Positions 35,908 to 47,459 of a DNA stretch of 64,000 nt are shown piece by piece. Origin of the DNA: Lactuca virosa (lineage: Eukaryota; Streptophyta; Magnoliopsida; Asterales; Asteraceae); assembly GCA_928212115.1 (NCBI GenBank), contig CAKMRJ010005634.1, forward strand, positions 250,832,375 through 250,896,374, written 5' to 3'. Position 1 is the first letter of the stretch. Every line of letters starts with the position of its first letter. The notes below the pieces were generated by a model. That model ran no database searches and was not told where the DNA came from. It saw nothing but the letters and a program-made list of their open reading frames with translations. The translations under genes and the position numbers were made by a program.

Positions 35908-36272
35908 GAACCCCTAGCCCCTTGTTTCATCCATCCCTTTCCCTCTACAAGCCTTGGACAAAACTTGCTTATCCCCTCTCCTCTCTATTAAGTTATTCTC
36001 TTGCTAGCTTGGGTGTGATTCCATTATAGGCACGACACATGTGGTGCTTGTTTCCAAGAGATCAACAAATGAGAATTCTAGTTGTTTGCTATAACAACTA
36101 AAAGGTATGTAATCCCAAAAGCCTCTTCTCTATTTTTCAAAAATATACTAGGGTTTCTAGGGTGCGTTTTGATGTTCTTAGTAATAGGTTCAATAGAGAA
36201 AACGTAGATCCTGTTTAGGCTACATGCAAACTTAAGAGTTTTATTTTTGTTTGTTTACCTAAATTCCATCAG

Positions 36273-36284
36273 TGGTATCAGAGC
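36273..36284 (+). promoter_or_regulatory. Primer binding site of element E
   Basis: TGGTATCAGAGC, complementary to initiator tRNA-Met, one base after the 5' LTR. Confidence 0.95.
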
Positions 36285-37384
36285 GTTTGGTTTATTTTCT
36301 GTTGAATATCTATAATAGAAGAATAGATCAATTAGGATTTATAGAAATTAAACCCTAAAAGGCCATAATTTTGAAAAGGGGCAGGGTTTTAGAAACCCTA
36401 GCCATCCCCCCCCCCCCCCCCCCAATAAATTTCGAAAATAGTAGGTTGTTAGGGTTTCCATATTTTAAATAATTGTTAGTTTAATTTGATTAACAGGGAT
36501 AATTATAAAATTGGATAAATCCTATACCCTATTTTTCGAAAATTAGAGGGTAAGGATTAGGATTAAATTATTTGATTAATTTAATTTGATAATCCTTAAT
36601 TGATTTAATTGATTTAATTAATTGTTAATTAAAAGATAATAATGAAATCATTATTATTTTATTTTAAATTTAATTAATTGAATATTAATTTCGAAAATTA
36701 AAATATAAAACCTAGTATTTTGAAAAGTTTAAAATACAACTTATACTATATATAAAATTAAAAAGTTTAATTATTACTATATGTATAAGACTAAAGTCAG
36801 TCAAATCGCTAGTTCACCTCATTCACGAAGCCATACTATAAGGAGAGTTTAAGGAATCGGCCTATAAAATGACCGCCATTGAGTATACACTCTTACCCAC
36901 CGCTCTCTTTTATGGTGGATGGTCGTTAGCCGAACATATTTGATAGGACACTAATTCTCATTAAAAGTATAATACTATTCAAACTAACTAAACCTTTTAT
37001 TAAAAATCCCAATCTTAGTTACCAGCACATCAATTGAGATGATAAACAAAATTGAGGTTACCAAGCATATTTTCCTAGTTATTCACATCTTGTTTATGAT
37101 CCTCGTCATCCCAGTCACAAATAGAAGAGCTTAATCTGATATTAAACATGTCATTGAATAGCTTCAATGAATCTTAAAAGATCTAGGAATTTCACTTAAT
37201 TTCGATTATTTTTTGGTGGAATTGGTAAATCGTTATTTACCTACCTTTATAAAATTTATAATTAGATTACGACATCCCTTTTCTAATTTGTGAATTATAT
37301 AGTTGGATCCTAGCCTTAATATTTTATTTTGGGTTTCTATATTAAGAATTATTGTTAACTAACTAAAACTACTTTCTTTTATAG
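36285..37384 (+). other. Leader of element E with an 18-base poly-C tract
   Basis: Untranslated AT-rich leader without a supported gene. It contains 18 consecutive C at 36406-36423, a rare homopolymer in such AT-rich DNA and a likely place for sequence-length error. Confidence 0.7.
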
Positions 37385-38275
37385 ATGTCTACCAAGGCTG
37401 ATGCTTCTGCTTCCTCATCCTCCTCCCATCATAACTTCTCATTGCTATCGATTTGCTCCAAAGTCATATTGGATGGTTCCAATTATAATGATTGGATGCA
37501 AAACATCAAAATGACACTTCGCTTCGAGAACAAAAGAGTATGTCCTCGAAAAAGCACTCATTCAAGTCGAAGAGGCCAATGTCACTCCTGAAGAATATGC
37601 CTCCTATAAAAAATACTACGACGATGCAACAACAGTTGCTTGCATCATGGTCGCCACAATAACCCTTGAGTTGCAGAGATTCTATGAGGATTACTGGCTG
37701 TATGAGATGAATAAGGACCTTATGGAAAAGTACCATAAGAGAGCTCGTCAAGAAAAGTACGAGGTGGTAAAGTCCCTCATGGCATGCAAAATGAAAGAAT
37801 GAGAATCTTTCTGTAGCCACGTGCAGAGAATGCAACGTTACATGGAGCGCCTTGTTAGGCTTAATGTGCACTTTGATGAGGAGTTGGCTATTGACATAGT
37901 CTTAAACTCCTTACCAAGTTGTTATGATCAGTTTATTCTAACTTATCATTTGAACAACAATGAGACCACCTTGTCTTAGTTGCACAATCTGCTACAGATA
38001 GTTAAAACAGGAATGAGGGGTAAGAAGTCAAACCCTAATCCTGATAGTGTTCCCGTTCTGGCTATTAGTCAAGGAAAGGGGAAGAAGAGGAAAGGTCCTC
38101 CTAAACAAAACTGGAAAGGAAAGTCTCATGCTGGGTAATCAAGTAATGGAACCAAAGGAAAATATAGTTATGATGTTCCCCCCACCTCAGATCCCAAAGA
38201 AGCTACCTGTTTTTATTGCAATGACAAAGGGCATTGGAATGAAGCTGCCCAAAGTATCTGTAAGATATCAAGGAT
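37385..38275 (+). pseudogene. gag of element E
   Basis: The ATG at 37385 starts MSTKADASASSSSSHHN, followed by KVILDGSNYNDWMQNIKMTL, the start of the copia gag UBN2-like domain. After a frameshift at about 37540 the domain continues (EYASYKKYYDDATTVACIM, YHKRARQEKYEVVKSL). A TGA at about 37800 and a TAG at about 37977 interrupt it. The zinc knuckle reads CFYCNDKGHWNEAA, so the last Cys is lost. It is preceded by the leader and followed by the protease. Confidence 0.85.
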
Positions 38276-38289
38276 GACAAAGTGAAGCC

Positions 38290-39763
38290 ATCTTCTGCAA
38301 ATATAGACAGTATTTCATCTAATAACTCATCATCTTCTCATTCTTGGGTTCTTGATACATGATGTGGTTTTCATATTTGTACAGATTTGAAGGGGCTAAG
38401 AGAAAGTGAGGAGGTGGAGCACGGAAGAATGAACCTAATCATGGGGAATAGGCGATCTTCACCTGTCACCAAGATTGGAGTTTATAGTCTAGTGCTTAGT
38501 AGTGGTGTTTGTTTAGATTTAATAAATTGTTGCTACTTGACAGAAATGACACATAACATTATTTCCTTTCATGCATTGTTCAGACAAGGTTTCAGATATT
38601 CTTTTAAGGATTTGAATGATTCTATTTCATTTTATAAAAATGGTGTTCCTTATATTCGAAGCCTTACCTTGTGATGGTGTGTATGAAACTGTGATATGTG
38701 TAGACAATTTAGGCAATAATTTATTTTAAACTGATTCGTCAAATGGTATAGCCAAAGCATGCTTATGGCATTGTCGTCTTGGACACGTTAACAAGAAATG
38801 CATCGCCCAACTCCAAAAGGATGGAGTGTTGGAATCATTTAACCTAAGGTCTGATGATGCATGCCAATCTTGTCTTTTGGGTAAGATGACAAAATCACCT
38901 TTCACTGGATCTTATGAAAGAGGTGAATGTTTGTTGGGCCTCATACATACAGATGTGTGTGGGCCTTTTAGATCCACCGCAAGGGAGGCAAATCGATTTT
39001 ATGTAACATATACAGATGATTATAGTAGATATGGTTATATTTACTTAATCAATCATAAATCAGAAACCTTTCAAAAGTTCAAAGAGTTTAAACATGAAGT
39101 CGAGAATCAATTGGCCAGGAAGATAAAGATGCTCCGATCAGATAGAGGCGGAGAGTATCTTAGTATCGAGTTCCAAGTTTACCTCAAGGAATGTGGAATA
39201 GTTTCACAATTGACCCCTCCTAGGACACCACAACTTAATGGTGTGGCTGAGAGGCACAATCGAACCTTGTTGGACATGGTTTGTTCCATGATGATTCGAG
39301 CTTATCTTCCAATTTCATTATGGGGGTATGCCTTAGATATTGCCGCCCATATTCTTAATCTTTCCCCACCTAAGAAGGTTGCTAAAACACCTCACGCGAT
39401 GTAGACATGGAAAGTTCCATCGTTAACACATATCAGGGTTTGGGGTTGTGAACCTTCCGTTAGACGAGAGACTCACGACAAGCTTGAACCTCAAAGTGAG
39501 AGATGTATTTTCATCGGTTACCTATAGAATTCCTTTAGATATTTGTTCTATAGACCTATTAAGAATGTGGTCTTTGTAGCACGAAGAGGAGTCTTTCGCG
39601 AGAGAGAGATCATATGCAAAGAGGACAGTGGGAGCACCATTGACCTTGAAGAGATTCAAGAGTCAACCGATGAAGGAACCTCTAAAGACGCAAGGGTTCA
39701 ACTAGAGGAAGATATTCCAGTTGAACCAGTTGACAATTCATTACCTCTTCGTCTCTCTAGTAG
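38290..39763 (+). pseudogene. Protease and integrase of element E
   Basis: The protease motif should read VLDTGCGFHIC, but the Gly codon is TGA at 38360-38362, so the active-site triplet is DT-stop. The integrase frame 38826-39404 is otherwise good: an HHCC-like ACQSCLLGKM segment, LIHTDVCGPF (first Asp), LRSDRGGEYLS (second Asp) and LNGVAERHNRTLLDM (Glu), followed by LWGYALDIAAHILN. After a stop at 39402 it continues with RVWGCEP and IFIGYL. The end, LPLRLSSRV, is interrupted by the solo LTR and continues exactly at 41501. Confidence 0.88.
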
Positions 39764-39768
39764 AGTTA

Positions 39769-41495
39769 TGTAACGACGGGTTTCAGAAAAGAGGAAGGAT
39801 ATTAAAGGTATAATATATGTGTGTATATGTATGTTTGTAAAAATGTGTATTTATGTATGTAATATGATTTTACCTAAGTTATGAAGTAAGTTGTTGGTCA
39901 TAAACAATGTACAATTCAGGTATTTAGATAATAAGTATAGAGTGATATTGGTGGATCAAGATTTAAGGAATGAATAAAAGAAATATACAAAATTTTGAGG
40001 CTCACGACGTGAGCCTAATGTGTCACGACGTGAAGTGGGTAAGAATGGGATCAAAGTTACGCAAATGAACAGTGACATCATCGTACTTTGATTCGTCACG
40101 ACGTGAGTATTCAATTCTCACGACGTAAGAAAGTAGATTGTTAGCTATTATTAGTGATAAACCTTATTTTGTCATATGAGTAAAGTGTCACGGAAAGTCA
40201 CTCACGACGTGAGCAAAATGAGCTCACGACGTGAGCACGGAACCGGGGCTTAAATTCATTTCGATTAAGAACAAATGTTACGGATAAAACACTTCAACAC
40301 ACTAACCCTAAGGTGCGATTTACACACACTTAAGACCACCAAGCGTGATTTCAAAAAGGATTGAAGGGTTTGAACTTCAATTTGTTGGATTAAGGTAATG
40401 TTTATTCATTTCCAACATCAGTTTCTTTGAATTTAGGGCTTGATGTGGTGTTCTTCATTGAAACCCTAGATGGGTAAATTTTTGTTTAATAGCTGAAAGT
40501 TTGATCTTTAATTGATATTACGTAGTTTGGATATAGCTTAAAAACATTGTTTATGAGCTTTATATGTTGTTTGGAATTGTAAGGAATTTGGTTTATAGAT
40601 TAAGGAAGAAGTGACTTAATGGGTTAAGTCCTTGATTGATTAGTTGAGATGTTTATGAATATAATACAGTTACAATAAACTAGATAAGGGATTTGATGAA
40701 TAAATTCAAGTTGTATATGTAAAGATTTATTATTAATCATCAAGGATAGTATAACCTTAATCATAAAGGGTAATATGGATGAACATAAATGTGTGATTCA
40801 TTGTGTTAACAAGGATTATGTAATGATTATTGAACAGGGAAACAAGGGGAAGGTACAAGCAAAGAAGTCTCGATTTCAGGTTATCATCCAAACAAGCTGT
40901 AGGAGACAAGGTGAGTAATAATGCATTTACTTACAAGTTATTGAATAAACATCTTTTAGTTACATATATCAATATGATGTCTAATCATCAAGGTTTTGGT
41001 ATACGATGGTGATTGATATATGAAGAAAAATTCATCATAACTCAGATTGGAGTTAATGTGATGAATTGTGTTTGGAGTGAAATTTGAGAGTCTCGGAATG
41101 GAGACTAAAATGGGTATATGGAATTGGTTAATAGGTTAAGCAATGGAGAAAGGAATTAGTGATGTTATGATGTTGATTTAACCGTTTATATAAATTCTTA
41201 AATTATATAAGAATTTTGTATTTGAATTTTTTTTTCAAGATTAAAGAAAAAGGAAGCGAAGATCTTTTGTAACGGGGACAAAAAAGAACTTTATTATATA
41301 TATTACTAAACTTTTGTGTAGAAACATTATGTAGTTACACTTTGTTGTAAAAAATTTAGTCTTTTGAATTACCTTTTGTTTGTATATTAAGTAACATAAA
41401 TGTATTTTGGATAGAATATATAAATACTTATATAAAATCCAAGGGTAATTTTTAAAGAAAAGGTTTGGTTGTTATAAGTTGGAATGGTTGTTCCA
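39769..41495 (+). mobile_element. Solo LTR inserted in element E, with palindromic repeats
   Basis: It begins TGTAACGACGGG, ends GTTGTTCCA and is flanked by an exact 5-bp duplication AGTTA (39764-39768, 41496-41500). Excising it with one TSD copy joins SSRV to SMPPELYGF in frame. No internal genes are present, so it is a solo LTR of 1,727 bp. Copies of CTCACGACGTGAG and variants cluster at about 40000-40240. Strand is uncertain. Confidence 0.85.
40000..40240. repeat. Dispersed palindromes CTCACGACGTGAG
   Basis: Six copies or near-copies of the 13-bp near-palindrome occur within about 240 bp (for example near 40001, 40021, 40096, 40118, 40200 and 40222). Each can pair with itself (CTCACG/CGTGAG). 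Confidence 0.85.
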
Positions 41496-42897
41496 AGTTA
41501 GCATGCCACCTGAGCTCTATGGTTTCCATATAACTATAGATGGTGACACGTTTATCAATGATAGTACACTGGTAAATTTGGATGAACCATCTAACTACAA
41601 GGAAGAAATGACAGGCCTTGAGGCAACCAAATGGAAAGAGGCAACAGACAACGAGATCAAGTCCATGTATGACAACCAGGTCTGGAATTTGATTGATCAA
41701 CAACCTGGTCGAAAGACAGTTGGTTGCAAATGGATCTTCAATAAGAAGACCGACATGGATGGTAATGTGCACACATTCACAACATGACTGGTATCAAAGG
41801 GCTTTACTCAAACCCCAGGGGTTGACTATGATGAGACCTTCTCACCAGTGGCTAAGATAAAATCTATTAGGATAATGCTAGCTATATCTGCCTTTCATGA
41901 CTATGAAATTTTGTATATGGATGTCAAAACCGCTTAATTTAATAGGAAGTTGGCTATGGATGTTTATATGAGTCGGCTAGAGGGTTTTGTTGATGCAAAG
42001 TTTCCCAATAGAGTGTGCAAGATTGAGAAATCCTTCTATGGATTAAAACAAGCTTCTCGTATGGAATCTTTGTTTCGACAAGAAGGTCAAGGAGTTTGGC
42101 TTCTCTAGAAGTGAAGATAAGTCCTATGTATATATCAAAGCTAGTGGGAGTATAGTAACCTTCCTAGTATTGTATGTTGATGACATACTTCTTATAGGAA
42201 ACGACATTATAACTTTGCAAGAAGTTAAGTCTTGCCTTGGAAAGTGTTTTGCTATGAAGGACTTAGGTGTTTTACTAATTGGAATTAGTCAAAGTACATA
42301 CTTGGAAAAGGTGCAAAAACATTTTAGTATGGAAATTCCAAGAAAGGAGAACTGCCCATCCAGAGTAATACCAAATTGAGTAAGACTTAGAGTTCGAGTA
42401 CCGATGCAAAGATAGCAGAAATGAGTCGGATTCCATACGCTTACGCTATTGGATCAATCATGTATGCTATGGCATGTACTCAATCTGACGTGTCCTTTGC
42501 TTTGAGCATGGTCAATCGTTATCATGGAATTCTAGGTAAAGCTCATTGGATAGCAGTTAAGAATATTCTCAAGTATCCGCGAAGGACTAAGGACTGGGTC
42601 CTAGTACTTGGTGGCAATGATACATTGAGAGTAACTAGGTATAGTGATACCAAATTTCAAACTGATAGAGACAACTTTCGTTCTCAATCTGGCTGGGTTT
42701 TTACTTTAAATGGAGGAGCAGTTACTTGGAAAAGTTCCACGCAAGAGACAGTGGCTGACTCTACATATAGTAGAAGAAGGTCACCTCATTGTGAAGAGAA
42801 TCATACTAATCCACTCACAAAGGGTCTGAGTAGGGCTAAGCACATTCAGCATGCCGGGTGCATAGGTCTGAGAGATGATAATAGTTTTAGTAGTTAG
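41496..42897 (+). pseudogene. Reverse transcriptase and RNase H of element E
   Basis: RT blocks in order: WKEATDNEIKSMYDNQVWNL, GCKWIFNKKTDMDG, LVSKGFTQTPGVDYDETFSP, MDVKTA-stop-FN, SFYGLKQAS and LYVDDILLIGND at about 42172 (YVDD catalytic motif kept). RNase H runs from YAIGSIMYAMACT to GGAVTWKSSTQETVADST and then jumps to NHTNPLTKGLS at about 42805. A segment of roughly 80 residues is missing there, including the usual EAEY motif. Stops at 41785 and 41936 and a frameshift at about 42060 add to the damage. Confidence 0.88.
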
Positions 42898-43731
42898 TTA
42901 AATTTTGTTTAAAACTTGTAACAATGTAAATGTAATTGAATTTTGGTGATTAAGTAATAGATAATTATTTATGAGTTTGTTTACTACCTTTTGTCAATTG
43001 TTTATTCTTGTGTTTCATTTTGTATGTTTTACTTATCGAATAATTTGATTATTCAAATTCCACAGTCGTTCGTACTTTTGGAAGTAAGTAGTGAATTAAG
43101 ACTGTCACGGATTTAATTATAGATTGTCTAAAGAGTTTTAGACATAACAATGGTATTGCTACAACATTCATGTGTACTTAGAAATAGAGATTTAAGTATT
43201 GGATAAATCCACACTTAGAGAATTCCTTCATGGAATTTATCACGAGTAATTCTGAGACGGTAATATCTTATAATCTTAAAACGATTATATCTATGAGTTG
43301 TAGTTAACACATAGATTGTGCATTGATAATATGTAAACGCATTAGTAACTTAATGTTATAAAACGTATTGTCATGCATGATCTGATGAGTAAATGGTGAA
43401 AGCATATAATTCAAAGTTTATTCTTTCTTTTTTCCCTAATGGGAAAAGCAATATCGTTGGCTCCCTCGGTGATTTGGTGTTAACTTATAGTGCCGGGCCT
43501 GGCCAGGACTAAATTGATGTGTTCAACTAGAAGTTCTATGTCATTACAAATCAAAAAATCAAGAAACAAAGTCTTAGACAATGAGATTGATGTTATTCCA
43601 TGTCTCGTGTTCGAATGATATCTTGTAGAATGGAGGACTATATGATCACTTATCTTAGGTTACGTAACTGACTGGGTCAGAGTTCAACAATGGCTTTAGG
43701 AAGCTACAAGCTGATTATCCAAGTGGGAGAC

Positions 43732-43871
43732 TGTTGGATTAGGTGTCAAAGGCCATAACTAAAATTGGTATATACTTGAATTGATAGTAGCACAGTCCTT
43801 TTGGGCTACCTTCAAACCTAGCAATTGGACATGATGATTTTTAGAGAGAGCGATATATATATATATATTAG

Positions 43872-43904
<33 letters not shown>

Positions 43905-44649
43905 TATCTATATATATATATATATTAACTTATTATATGAATAATAAATTAAATAAATGGTTTATTAATGTGATGAAAAATAATATATTAATTAGAAATC
44001 ATATTATTTAATTAATAATTAATCAGAAATTAATTGGAATTAATTTTGGGATTAATTGGATTAATTAAAATTACAGGGACTGTTTGGTTATTTCGTGAAA
44101 GTTTAGGAAGGAAGGATATAGCACCTCATGGAATGAGGTGGACAAAAATCTCTAGGGAAAGCCTAGAAGATTTCATCCAAGGTCCCTTGGATAAGGGGAT
44201 TGGGTTACTTGGTCACCAAATAAGGGAATCTAGGGCTTATCCCTTAAACCCTTGCTTTGGCCCCAAGTATCTTCAACTATATAAGAAACCCCTAACCTAT
44301 TTTTTCATCAACCCGCTTCCCTCTACAAGCCTTGGATGAAAATTTCTTCTCCCCTCTCCTCCCTCTTAAGTTGTCCTCTTGCTAGCTTGGGTGTGATTCC
44401 ATCAGAGGCACGACACTTATGGTGCTTGCTTCCAAGAGATCAACAAAGGAGAATTCTAGTTCTTTGCTATAACAACTAAAAGGTATGTAATCCTAAAACC
44501 CTCTTCTCTATCTTTCGAAAATATCCTAGGGTTTCTAGGGTTTTTTTTGATGTTCTTAGTTATAAGTTCAATAGAGAAAACATAGATCCTATTTAGGTTG
44601 CATGCAAACTTAAGTGTTTTATTTTTGTTTGTTTACCTAAATCCCATCA
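43732..44649 (+). repeat. 3' LTR of element E
   Basis: It starts TGTTGGATTAGGTGTC after the polypurine AAGTGGGAGAC, ends CCATCA and is 918 bp. (TA)n fills 43853-43925 where the 5' LTR has (GA)n. GAATG, the target site, follows at 44650-44654. Confidence 0.92.
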
Positions 44650-44939
44650 GAATGTTGTATGACTTCGACATTATATCTATTTTACAAGGCATATTTATTT
44701 CGATACTTTGATGTTTAGTCCTTGTAACTTTTTGTGAGTTTGATGTACCCTATAAATAAGATAGGTGCATAGAGTAGAGTAACGTTCGGACACTAGCTGA
44801 ATTGTCTATTGTACTCTTGTTCACTCTTGTACTCATTCAGACTAAATCGATCCAAATACACATTATTAACATCTCGTGTTCATTTATAGCTTTGATTGTC
44901 TTAATCATTCGTGTTCGTAATCAATCCTAACACACTACA
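44650..44939 (+). repeat. 3' LTR of element A, second part
   Basis: It matches bases 59-347 of the 5' LTR at 10104-10450, ends CACACTACA and completes element A. Confidence 0.92.
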
Positions 44940-46110
44940 AACACAACCATAAATAGAAATATGATTAAACAGATATTGTAGCTTATCATCTAGCAAGTTT
45001 GATATATAATCAATATAAGGGGTATCCTTGACTTCAACAATCTTTGTAAAACGTTGATTAATTTTAAAATTTCAAGCTTTCACCAAGACAAGCTCACCAT
45101 CCTTCTCTACAATATCTTCCTTCAGAAAATGAATTTCCTGCTTGAGCAATTCCACCTTCGCATTTGATCTTTCAATTTGAGCGGCCATTGCTGCTTTGGA
45201 ATCAAAAGTTTGAGCTAAAGCATGAACTGTATTGGTGAAATTTGCAATATGAACCGAATTATCATTCCAGATAAGTCTTCTAATCTCTTTGCATTCTCTG
45301 ACATTAATTTTTCATTTTCTGAAACCATCTTGGCATTTTTGGAAAACAATTGTTTAACCTTTGCTTCGTGATTAGAGATCATGTTGGTGAAGGCAGAAGA
45401 AGAAAAAGATTCACCGTGTCGAACCAACATATTTGGTTTTTGATTCAAATACCTATATTATTTGCTTGTCAAAGGCAAAAATTCCTTCTCTTGATCAGAT
45501 TCACTTTCTTCATCAAGTAACGAAGGTGTCATGGTAGGAGCAACAATTTCAACGAAATAATAATCACCAATGGATTTAGATAAATCAACATCTTCCAAAG
45601 ATGCATTGACTCCGAACAAACTGTAATCATTATCATCAGAAAAGTTATCTCCAATATTTGTTGTGGGAGGTTCAAAAATAGGAGTTGAAACAGAAGTAGA
45701 AATTGTCGTTATTACTGGAGGTATAGTAAAGGATGAAAATAATGGCGTGGTTAGAGGTAAAGAAATGATAATAGGTTGAGTTGTAGAAGTGATGATAGGA
45801 TATTAGGATAAGGAAACAAGTGGATTCTCATGAAGACTTTGAAAATTTTTCATTTTGTGATTGTGAACTATTAGGAGAAGTGGTAGTGGTAGAAGAAATT
45901 AGATGTAAAAATCTTCGAATTCCATAAGGTTTTGTGATTTGTGGCTTAGTAATAAGGGGTTTGGAAGAAGGAATTGAAGAATCATCCATAGTAGTAAGAG
46001 AAGTGGATATAGAATATACCTTTAGAACCTTAGATAATATTGCAGTATCCTCTTCAAAATCATCATTTGCATCTAAACATCACTATGGATATCTTTATCA
46101 TCTGAATCAT
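44940..46110 (-). pseudogene. Proximal part of envelope-like/third ORF of element B
   Basis: Read on the minus strand, broken frames give an acidic, Ser/Pro/Thr-rich stretch and then a coiled-coil segment: 45448-45215 contains AKVKQLFSKNAKMVSENEKL, followed in another frame by AQIERSNAKVELLKQEIHFLKED. The general plan (S/T/P-rich, then coiled coil) matches the third ORF of element A at 26370-27200. The frame leads directly to 10103, where KNVIPLRYIGFG continues, so elements A and E and their insertions split this ORF. Its 5' LTR and pol were not found upstream. Confidence 0.6.
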
Positions 46111-47162
46111 GTTTATGAGTAGCATCTTTCACAACCTCCTCCTCATCAACAATATCTATCGATGGTTTCTCCTTTATCTTAATCTTTGTTACTTTGTTTC
46201 GGACCACCACCGCTGTTGGACCACCGTCGTCTGCCGGATCACTGTCGTCTGCCGGACCACCGCCACTTTCTGGCCCATCAGAGACTATTTTTTTCACTGG
46301 ACCACCCAAACCACCTTCGGCGACGTAGATCTAATAATCCAACGACGTAGATCTAGACCACCTTCGTCCAGCCAGATTTGAAAACCTTAAACTTCGTCGC
46401 CGCCGTCAAGATCCATCGAAAACCATATCTTACTAACTCTCCACCTCTAATGTAGGAAACCACCACCAGATTACACATTGAATGTAAGAAACCACTAGAG
46501 CCACCTCTGTCATAGCCATCCTTCTTCTCCAGCTCGATCGTTGATGAAGCTAACTGGTATGGTTTTTTTTTGCAGCTACCTCGCTCTCAACTTCATTGGT
46601 TCAGGATTTGCAAACCCTACCTTAAAGTTCTTGGTTCATATCTGTTGGTGGCCCTTCCCTGTTTAGATCTGTTCTCTAAAGATATTTGTTTGTTGCTGGA
46701 GAAATCTATTTGTTGCAGCGTTGGCTTGTGTTTGTGGGGGAGCTGGAGCTCTGGAAAAGGTGGCACTTAGGATACAAAAGGTGACGTGAAGATGGTGTTG
46801 GTGGTTAGGGATGGAAAAAATGTTGGTGATTTTACATCACTAATGTTATTTAAGTGTAATGGGGTTAATTTGTTGATCAATGTCACTTTGACAATTATTG
46901 AACAAATCGGTATGGTGCGGAGTGCACATTTGTTTAATTTTGTCTTTGTTGAAAGTATATTGTTATTTAGGGACGAAGCCACTGAACCGACGAGGGTCCG
47001 GGGGCAGCGCCCTTGGGAGCGGGGTTCAAGGGGCAGCAGCCCCTGGCAGAGTCCAAGGGGCCGAGCCCCTGGATGGGGTCGGGCTATATTAAAAATGCAT
47101 CAGAAATCCAGATTTTTGGTAAATGTACCCGGTTTTGTGATCCATATTCTAGACCCGAATTT
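46111..47162. other. GC-rich unassigned region, possible LTR remnants
   Basis: No gene is supported. 46200-46380 carries a doubled CGTCGTCTGCCGGA and a doubled CGACGTAGATCTA, both unusual in this AT-rich window. 46985-47080 is a GC-rich block of imperfect GGGGC/GCCCC inverted repeats, a type I have seen in LTRs. The 5' LTR of copia element C should end near 47160-47300, so part of this may be that LTR. Confidence 0.45.
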
Positions 47163-47459
47163 AAGTTGGTTTATGACCTTTTTTGGACAGTTTTAGGACA
47201 TAAAACTGTCATGTGGCAGTTTTAAGACAAGAAGTTTTTCTGGTTATATGATCATATTCGAAATCTATTGTTGGTACACTTCTTCTTCATAACATCTTGA
47301 ACATTCTCTCTTCTGTTTTTTCAATTTTCCGAGTCTTATCCGATAAGATTGGGAGTACCACCCAAATAATTTAATCTGAAAGTGTTATACACGATTCTTA
47401 GAATTTCCAAGCCTTTTATTACCCTAAAATCTTAGAAAGATTAAAGTATTTCTGTGATC

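Larger units (their letters stand above)
35379..36271 (+). repeat. 5' LTR of element E
   Basis: It starts within the LTR at TAAATCC and ends CCATCA before the primer site. It holds a (GA)n tract at 35475-35541 where the partner LTR has (TA)n. A TATA-like CTATATAAG lies at 35899-35907 in a segment conserved in both LTRs, the likely retrotransposon promoter. Confidence 0.9.
35379..44649 (+). mobile_element. Ty1/copia element E inserted in the 3' LTR of element A
   Basis: LTRs 35379-36271 and 43732-44649 flank gag, protease, integrase, RT and RNase H in copia order. The 3' LTR begins TGTTGGATTAGGTGTC and ends CCATCA; GAATG follows. The 5' LTR lacks its first 16 bases and the matching left TSD (see findings). 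A solo LTR splits pol at 39769-41495. Stops and deletions make every domain non-functional. Confidence 0.9.
10104..44939 (+). mobile_element. Sirevirus-type Ty1/copia element A (nested, about 11 kb without insertions)
   Basis: Order on the plus strand: 5' LTR, tRNA-Met primer site, gag, long linker, protease, integrase, reverse transcriptase, RNase H, a roughly 2-kb noncoding spacer, a third ORF, a polypurine tract, 3' LTR. That order, a gag with LLGSSTKIPMLIPEYYEQW, and an extra ORF after pol are the marks of the Sirevirus lineage. Flanks are AACAT (10099-10103) and AACAC (44940-44944), a TSD with one mismatch. A hand alignment of the two LTRs shows roughly 25-30 differences over about 347 bp, so the insertion is old. 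Four later insertions sit inside it. Every ORF is broken. Confidence 0.85.

Noticed and set aside
35755..35991. Small protein in the element E LTR (also 44034-44339)
   Set aside because: It lies in LTR U3 sequence upstream of and across the TATA box. Two LTR copies being open is due to their common origin, and no domain is visible.
41470..41481. GTTATA at 41476 as end of the solo LTR with TSD AGTTG
   Set aside because: That end leaves an imperfect TSD and extra out-of-frame codons; the end at 41495 gives an exact AGTTA TSD and restores the frame.
46570..46770. Short open frames in 46109-47225
   Set aside because: No family motif, several overlapping frames, GC-rich repeat content.
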